Positions 58,531 to 64,000 of a stretch of DNA of 64,000 bases are shown here, piece after piece; position 1 is the stretch's first letter; every line of letters begins with the position of its first letter. The notes below the pieces were generated by a model. The model worked only from the letters and a program-made list of their open reading frames with translations. It was not told the origin of the DNA and did no database searches. The position numbers and the translations under genes are program-made. Source of the stretch: Aculops lycopersici (Eukaryota; Arthropoda; Arachnida; Trombidiformes; Eriophyidae); NCBI GenBank assembly GCA_015350385.1, contig WNKI01000002.1, forward strand, positions 3,298,457-3,362,456, read 5' to 3'.

Positions 58531-61017
58531 TTAGTTTTTGTAAGTAGGATTTTTGAAAGTTGAAGTCGCTTGCTTGAAGATAGGATTCTCTCCAGTGTCC
58601 CATTTGGCAGTTAGCTTTTCCTTCTCAAATTTGGCAATCTCCCTACGATCCTTCCACATTGTTAGACACTTCCAGAGTAGTAGACCAAGAAGGCCGAGCA
58701 ATAGAATTAGTAGCGCTAGAGCGAGGAGGATTAGGAAGATGGGTATTGGAGTTGGACAGTCTTTGTGGTCGAGTGCATGGATTATGGTTACCTCGCCATT
58801 GTCTGTTGGTATGAGCTTATACTTGAATTGATACCTGCAATCGTCGTCGTCAATAAATACACATAGAGTCTCGTCCTCCTCCACCTCAAGCTTAGTGACA
58901 TTTTCAATTTTGAACGTTGAATTTTGGCACAATCTTCCCTCCTCCAGGGTGAGTGGTCCCGTTCCAAAGGTTGTAAATCTGACGCAATCCTTGTATTGCT
59001 CGCACATAGTGGGACAATTTGGACACTCCTCGCAGTATTTACCTGTATACTGTCTGTCTTCTGTTTGGGTGCATTTGCATTCGCCGCAAATGCACTCGCC
59101 GTGGCCGGCGCAAATTCTGCCCGACTTTGGATCGATACAGGTGTCGACGGATTTGCGACACTCGCAAGCGGGGCCGGTCCAATCCTTATTACACTGACAG
59201 ACGCCACAATCGCAAACTCCGTGATCCAAACCGGAGCAAATCTTACCGTCGTGTCGGAAGCAGGAGGAATCGTCACATTCGCAATACTTTCCGTAAATCC
59301 GGGTATCCGGTCGCACCTGACACTCGCAAGCGCCACAAACACACTGTCCCCTACCTGAGCAAACTCGTGTATCATTGCCCTTGAAGCAACCGAGCAAGTC
59401 CTTAGATTGATCGCTCTCCTTTCCGTCGCACTCACAATGCCTACCATATCTAAATGGATCGCATTGACATATACCACAAACATAGGTGCCATGACCCTTG
59501 CACTTGGGCGAGTGTTCCTCAATATTCCATGGCTTCTCACAGTCGCACTCGCAAATGATCTCCAGATCAATTAGTAAAGCTTCGCTCAAGCCCACAGGAT
59601 AGACTTGAATGGTTTGATTGTATTCACTTGCTCGCTTTGGACAGGATTTAACCTCAACATCAATGTCAAACGTAATGGTCGAGCCAACTTTTAAGCCCTT
59701 GCAAACGTTTGTCTCCTTGCGTTTATCATTCACGCAACTTGAATGATATGTTAACTGCACATGGCTTGTGGAATTGTCTTTGAGCTCAATCTCTGAGCTA
59801 ATCTCTTGGTATTGTTGCTCAATCAATTGAACAATATTAGATGAATCATTGTCGAGCTTTCCAACGGAGGAGCCCTCAATTAATGGCACTAATTTGGCAT
59901 AAATTGGCACTTGATTCGCCGTTACGGCAAAGATAATATTCGCATGATGCTCCTGAGCCTTCTGATTGATTTGACTAACAGATGGATAGTCTTGCTCAAC
60001 ACTCTCGGTGTACATTCCATTTCCATCTAAATGACACTTTCCATCGTTTGGAGTCACAATTCCCGCTAGCTTACCGTCGCCAGCATAATGGAAACTAGCG
60101 TCCGTTGTAAAGACCAACATCTTTCTAGACTTGGAGCGCCAATTAATCTCCTGTTGGCAAACAATTGATTGCATGATGGCATCCAGGCCGCCCTCAGGTG
60201 CGTCCAAGTTTCCAGAAATTTGACTAGCGGCCACCTCGCGCGTGAAGCCCGACGTGTCCGTGGTTAGTGGCATGTGATTACGGAAACCATAGGGCGCCGC
60301 GCACTCGGGACAAGGGTGCAACAATTTCTCCGGCACCGTACTAACATATGGCATTGCAACCTTGTCAACGAAGCTCCCAAATCCCAACCGGAAGTTGCTA
60401 GTGATCCTCTGCATATTGCTCGCCAATAGATTACCCAACTCGGCGAGCTTGGCCTTGTCGTCGGTCATGGATTTGGACAAGTCCATTAGGTAGTAGAGAT
60501 CAACGGGATAATCGACAACTTGCTTGTACTGAAGTGTGATAGTCTTTGGCACATGAGGCGGCAAGCGCAACTTGATCCTCTGCGGGCCAAGCTGGACCAC
60601 ATCCTCGTCATTCGATGTCCTATTGCTCAATGGCCGATCGTCGATGACGTAATACTCTGCTTCGGGCCTAAAAATTTCGTTCTCCAAACAGCCGGCCTTT
60701 TGTAGATTGTACTTTGTATCACAACGCGGCCTCGATCCATCTGGCGAAAAGTTTTCCATTTGGCACCAAGCATGATCCGGTCCAGAGGTGAAACACTTGC
60801 TACAGGTATTGCGATCCTCATGTTGAGTGGCCAAGTGGAGTAGACTACATAATGTAAGTGTAAGAATACTGAGGCTAACAATGGATGTGAGTCTAGCGCC
60901 TCGAAACCTTTGGGTGGCTCTGTTGATGTTGGTTCTGATTGTGGTTGTTGCTGTTGTTGCGTTTGCAGTTGCACTTGTTGCCGGATGAGCTGCAACTTTG
61001 TTATGGTTCCGTTGCAT
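58531..61017 (-). CDS. ITGB: Integrin beta subunit
   Basis: One open exon of 828 codons, a normal length for an integrin beta. It pairs with an alpha subunit as a cell-surface matrix receptor. An Ala/Thr-rich N-terminus precedes the hydrophobic signal (about 43-63), then the PSI domain (CSKCFTSGPDHAWC). The beta-I domain has the MIDAS motif DLSKS (residues 179-183), GFGSFVDK and the specificity loop HPCPECAAPYGF. Four cysteine-rich I-EGF repeats follow (for example CGVCQCNKDWTGPACEC), then the tail domain and one membrane span (about 757-782). The 46-residue cytoplasmic tail carries the HDRREIAKFEKE-type region (here KDRREIAKFEKE) and the two talin/kindlin motifs NPIF (811-814) and NPTY (823-826). 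It looks functional; orthology to fly myospheroid is likely. The lack of introns in so long a receptor gene is notable. Confidence 0.96.
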   Translation of the reverse strand: MQRNHNKVAAHPATSATANATTATTTIRTNINRATQRFRGARLTSIVSLSILTLTLCSLLHLATQHEDRNTCSKCFTSGPDHAWCQMENFSPDGSRPRCDTKYNLQKAGCLENEIFRPEAEYYVIDDRPLSNRTSNDEDVVQLGPQRIKLRLPPHVPKTITLQYKQVVDYPVDLYYLMDLSKSMTDDKAKLAELGNLLASNMQRITSNFRLGFGSFVDKVAMPYVSTVPEKLLHPCPECAAPYGFRNHMPLTTDTSGFTREVAASQISGNLDAPEGGLDAIMQSIVCQQEINWRSKSRKMLVFTTDASFHYAGDGKLAGIVTPNDGKCHLDGNGMYTESVEQDYPSVSQINQKAQEHHANIIFAVTANQVPIYAKLVPLIEGSSVGKLDNDSSNIVQLIEQQYQEISSEIELKDNSTSHVQLTYHSSCVNDKRKETNVCKGLKVGSTITFDIDVEVKSCPKRASEYNQTIQVYPVGLSEALLIDLEIICECDCEKPWNIEEHSPKCKGHGTYVCGICQCDPFRYGRHCECDGKESDQSKDLLGCFKGNDTRVCSGRGQCVCGACECQVRPDTRIYGKYCECDDSSCFRHDGKICSGLDHGVCDCGVCQCNKDWTGPACECRKSVDTCIDPKSGRICAGHGECICGECKCTQTEDRQYTGKYCEECPNCPTMCEQYKDCVRFTTFGTGPLTLEEGRLCQNSTFKIENVTKLEVEEDETLCVFIDDDDCRYQFKYKLIPTDNGEVTIIHALDHKDCPTPIPIFLILLALALLILLLGLLGLLLWKCLTMWKDRREIAKFEKEKLTAKWDTGENPIFKQATSTFKNPTYKN

Positions 61018-61634
61018 CTTGAGTGGTTTTGTTTGTGAGTTTTGGTTGTTGCTATTAGATTAGGCTTGATTGTTGCGCTTTTTGTTTCTTCTTCTTCTTC
61101 TGCCTTCGCTCCTCGTTCCTAATTAATAAACGATGGGCAATGGGCGCCTATTGTGGCGATGCAGGTGGACCGAGTGGCACGTTGCTACAGCCGAACCCAG
61201 AAATTTGGCACCATCAAGAGGGGATTGTCTGTGACAAATCAACAAGGAGAAAGAATACTAGCTTCGCTACCGATCCCTGTGACTGCAGGTTAGATCAAAG
61301 ATCTCGTTATCTTTTATTATTTAATGGTACAAAATTTTTGGGATTGGCTGTGTATCGCTCGCTCGCTTGCTTCCTCACTCACTCTCTCGATCTGTGCAAA
61401 CGAAAGAACGGCCCAGCCGCCGCCGCCGGCTGCTGCTGCCATTGCTGCTACTGCGAGGATTGGGGTCATGCGCGAACCATATATGGATTTAAAGGTTCAA
61501 GCTTGCGTTTGCTTGGGCGGCAGCATCTGCGCTTTGCTATGGGCGGGTGGCAGCATCTGCGCTCGCTTATGGACTGGCTGGCTGGTGGACGGGCGCTCGC
61601 TTGCTTGCTTGTTGCTCACTACTCCTCCCCCGCT
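61018..61634. other. Upstream region of the integrin beta gene
   Basis: Likely integrin promoter and 5' UTR. Open frames on the plus strand reaching into 61877 are driven by the CT-rich tract that encodes the Lys/Glu/Arg-rich part of the minus-strand frame next to it. No independent gene recognised. Confidence 0.5.
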
Positions 61635-61886
61635 TCAATGGGAAAATTTGCTTTTTCCCTTCTCTCTCTTTCTACCTTTTTCTTTTTCTTTCCCTTTCTC
61701 CCTCTCTCGCTCCTTCTCTCTCTTCATCTCCTCCTTTCTCTCTCGCTCTCTATCTCTTTCTCGCGCGCGCTTGGATTTGGTCACATTCTGCTCGAGCTGC
61801 TTGCTCAAATCCTTCTTCTTATGGTCCTTGCTCTTCTTCTTAACCTGCGTCAGGTGCACTATCTTATTTCGCTTTGATTTGGGCAT
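61635..61886 (-). CDS. MRTO4: MRTO4-like 5' coding exon or fragment
   Basis: From the ATG at 61886 the frame begins MPKSKRNKIVHLTQVKKK and continues to LSKQLEQNVTK. This aligns with the start of the ribosome-assembly factor MRTO4/Mrt4 (MPKSKRDKKVSLTKT, then an L-x6-V helix). MRTO4 is a P0-like nucleolar protein of about 240 residues that is needed for 60S maturation. After about 37 residues the frame turns into an Arg/Glu/Lys run encoded by a GA-rich tract and stops at 83 codons. The P0-like body is nowhere visible downstream on this strand before the integrin gene. It may be a true first exon with its splice donor near 61778, a decayed copy, or a short novel protein. The N-terminal match is good but short. 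Confidence 0.5.
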   Translation of the reverse strand: MPKSKRNKIVHLTQVKKKSKDHKKKDLSKQLEQNVTKSKRARERDRERERKEEMKREKEREREKGKEKEKGRKREKGKSKFSH

Positions 61887-62416
61887 ATTATGATTTTGCT
61901 TGCTATTGGTCACCTCCTGTTTGGACAAAATGAATGGAATATCTATTCTATTGGATTGAAGTTCATGATTGTGAACAAGTTGACAACACTCACATTGTTT
62001 TCCATCAATTCTCGTGCTTGCAAAGAGCACGTGTGTTTTGTTTTCTCGCACACTTGTCGCTTGCTTGCATCTCGCGCACTGAAAAAGTTGCAAACACAAC
62101 GCAAGCGACATCTACAAGTGCGAGCGTTTATCACATTCCCGCACTCACACCCCCATGTCTCTTCCCCCCTCATTTGGTGGAGTAGTTAAAAGCTCTCATA
62201 TTTTGCAAGCGACTGTAGACCTTTTCGTTAGTCAAGCTTGCTGTCGATCATGATCCTAATCGCGTGTCAATCGCCAATTGATCTAATTAACAAACTCAAA
62301 GATGTAGTCTCGACAGAACGACTGATTTGGAGATTGACTGCAACTTGTTCGCAGTTGCTATTCGAGCATTTAGTTAAACATGTGCCGGATTACACAGCGA
62401 AACCTCAAGATTCAAG
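61887..62416. promoter_or_regulatory. Divergent upstream region between the MRTO4-like exon and the receptor cyclase gene
   Basis: About 530 nt between two divergent start codons with no recognisable gene. The receptor frame has an in-frame TAA at 62375, which supports the ATG at 62417 and puts promoter or 5' UTR sequence here. Confidence 0.4.
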
Positions 62417-64000
62417 ATGGTTTGCGGACACAGGAAGCAGCTATTGGTATCATTATTTATCACTCTACTAGGACTATCTATCCAAACTAGCACTTTTAAT
62501 CCTGATACATCGTCAAGATATCAGGAAAAAAACATTAAAGTTAATGAAACCCATGAGCACGACCTCGACAGAGTTGAGTCATCGTCTGCATCATCGGTAG
62601 CAATCGGCCAAAATTCAAGCTACTTCCATATACAAGTGGCCGCAATCCACGTGGACAAGTCAGAGTTTCCATTGTCTAAGTTGCTGTTCAAGTTAACACT
62701 TCGTCTTGCTTTAGAGTCTGTGGAAAAGAGGCTTGCGCAACAGAGGGTCAAATTATCCGTGAGCGTCCGGAGCGCAACCACCTGCTCGCGCCAATATGCC
62801 GGAGCCGTGGCCGCCGACGAGTACTACACAAAGCGAGCCCGTTTGTTTATCGTATCAGGTTGTGATGACGCTATTCGAGCGGTTTCAAGGTTGGCCAGTC
62901 GCTGGCAGGTGCCCGTAATGACGGCGGCTGGGTTTGGTTTGGATTTAAGCGACAAATCCATCCATAGAACTTTGATCAGAGTTGCCTTTTCCTTGAAGGC
63001 AGCGGTGGAATTTTTATTCAAGATTATGAAATCTTTTCAGTGGCGCAGATTCAATTTGATTGTCGACGAATCGGATTCCAACTGCCAAGCCCTAAGAGGA
63101 AGTATCGAGAAGCAATTGAGTTTTATCAAGACGCTGGATTCGAGAAACGATACCTCAGAACAGTTGAGTGTCAACACGATCTCGCTAGATATTCAAACTT
63201 TGATTACGATGGACCTGGGCACAGATTCAAACTCTACTGATGGCGGAGGTGGCAGTAGTGTTTTCGGGCTTGCAGGTAAGAGAGGTAGTAACGGAGCAGC
63301 AATCGACAGGTGGCCCAATGAGATCACGGAGCAAGCAATCAGAGATGCTCTTGAACAGAGTTCATTGTATTCACGAGTCAACGTTCTTTTGCTGCCACAA
63401 ATTCACCTGAGAAAGTTCATGTTGTCAGTTTATGATTCAAATATGGCCAATGGAATGTATACATTCATAAATATGCCCTTGTTATCGATAACAAGCGAGG
63501 ACCAAGTCGACAATACGGCAGCGAGTAGCGCTGCCAAGTTCTCGAAACAAAGTTACACAACCTCTTTTGGCGAGAATGTATTCGTTTGGAGATCTCTGAG
63601 CTCCTCGAGGAATGCTCATGCAAAGCAGGCTTTTGAATCATTGATGTCCATCTACTTGAAATCGCCAACAACAAAAGCTTACGTGTATTTTGCAAGCAAG
63701 TTGAGCAATCTAGCAAACACAGAGTATGCCACTACAACCACAACACAATCAAGCTTGGCGCTGGCCGGCAAAGTTCCGTTAGTGCCCCCGGCAACCAAAA
63801 CACAGTTGAGTATCAATCCATACTCTGCATCCTTCTACGATTGCCTGCAAATCTATGCGATTGCTTTGGAGGAGTCACTAAAGTCAATTAGAAAAGAGAC
63901 AAATGCAATGGCAAAAAGGAGCTTGAAAAGCAGGCTCCATGCTTCAATCATTGACTTGGTAAGGAATCGAAGATTCGAGAATCTACTTACTGGATCTATA
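62417..64000 (+). CDS. Receptor guanylyl cyclase / natriuretic peptide receptor-like, extracellular part (truncated by window edge)
   Basis: The frame is open for 528 codons from ATG at 62417 to the last base. A signal peptide (QLLVSLFITLLGLSIQ) precedes a receptor-family ligand-binding domain (ANF_receptor, a bilobed periplasmic-binding-like fold). Family blocks seen are CSRQYAGAVAADEYYTKRA, FIVSGCDDAIRAVSRLASRW followed by VPVMTAAG, FQWRRFNLIVDE, FYDCLQIYAIALEESL and VRNRRFENLLTGSI; the last matches the MRNRTFEGITG box of natriuretic-peptide-type receptors. A Gly/Ser-rich insert near 63237-63300 enlarges a loop. The membrane span, kinase-like and cyclase domains would lie to the right of the window, so cyclase activity is inferred from the family. 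A donor-like GTAAGG at 63959 is probably not used because the family match continues past it. Confidence 0.8.
   Translation, partial: MVCGHRKQLLVSLFITLLGLSIQTSTFNPDTSSRYQEKNIKVNETHEHDLDRVESSSASSVAIGQNSSYFHIQVAAIHVDKSEFPLSKLLFKLTLRLALESVEKRLAQQRVKLSVSVRSATTCSRQYAGAVAADEYYTKRARLFIVSGCDDAIRAVSRLASRWQVPVMTAAGFGLDLSDKSIHRTLIRVAFSLKAAVEFLFKIMKSFQWRRFNLIVDESDSNCQALRGSIEKQLSFIKTLDSRNDTSEQLSVNTISLDIQTLITMDLGTDSNSTDGGGGSSVFGLAGKRGSNGAAIDRWPNEITEQAIRDALEQSSLYSRVNVLLLPQIHLRKFMLSVYDSNMANGMYTFINMPLLSITSEDQVDNTAASSAAKFSKQSYTTSFGENVFVWRSLSSSRNAHAKQAFESLMSIYLKSPTTKAYVYFASKLSNLANTEYATTTTTQSSLALAGKVPLVPPATKTQLSINPYSASFYDCLQIYAIALEESLKSIRKETNAMAKRSLKSRLHASIIDLVRNRRFENLLTGSI

Noticed and set aside
58788..59570. 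A 260-codon minus-strand frame overlapping the integrin cysteine-rich region
   Set aside because: It is a shifted-frame shadow of the well-supported integrin beta coding sequence.
61140..61893. Two overlapping plus-strand frames of 189-245 codons
   Set aside because: They depend on the CT-rich tract complementary to the Arg/Glu/Lys-rich minus-strand frame, contain long Leu/Ser/Phe runs, and show no domain.
1..64000. tRNA, rRNA, CRISPR arrays and intact transposon genes
   Set aside because: None could be recognised by eye; simple repeats are microsatellites without the spacer pattern of CRISPR, and the organism is eukaryotic.

Overview
This is animal nuclear DNA, most probably from an arthropod. 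The genes are eukaryotic, their introns are GT-AG, one gene encodes a secreted single-domain chitin-binding (CBM14) cuticle-type protein, and the integrin beta and transmembrane collagen are metazoan. A mite or other chelicerate would suit the compact housekeeping genes with coding exons of several kilobases and no introns, plus heavy CAA/CAG/AAC low-complexity coding sequence, but the species cannot be fixed from the sequence alone.

Layout. The left 42 kb is gene-sparse and developmental in style. It holds a tubulin-cofactor-E-like gene (TBCEL, 1813-6570, +, two coding exons, with a very long low-complexity insert); an unusual stem-loop-rich repeat island (about 7.0-8.4 kb); an eight-exon type II transmembrane collagen with a furin-type site (15058-20323, +); about 12 kb with no convincing gene except a 49-codon signal-peptide-like ORF (28285-28434); and a three-exon Gln-rich CBM14 protein (32652-37620, +). 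An unresolved simple-repeat tract with a 20-N gap lies at 39.4-39.7 kb.

The right 22 kb is gene-dense: PIGT (-), ANAPC15 (+), paxillin (-), beta-mannosidase (-), an ATGL/brummer-type patatin lipase (-), a short TTC4 (-), the TFIIA large subunit (+), integrin beta (-), a first-exon-like fragment of MRTO4 (-), and the 5' part of a natriuretic-peptide-receptor-like receptor guanylyl cyclase (+) that runs off the right edge. Nearly all of these are single open exons. PIGT/ANAPC15 and TTC4/TFIIA are head-to-head pairs with roughly 0.5 kb shared promoters. ANAPC15/paxillin and TFIIA/integrin are tail-to-tail.

The genes do not form one pathway. Integrin beta, paxillin, the membrane collagen and the cuticle protein all relate to cell-matrix contact, but their proximity is not evidence of a functional cluster. 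The least explained signals are: an exact 9-mer, AACTTCCGG/CCGGAAGTT, occurring seven times in 12 kb around the collagen gene; the stem-loop island; and large low-complexity insertions inside conserved folds of TBCEL and beta-mannosidase. All homology calls come from recognising family motifs by eye; no database search was run.
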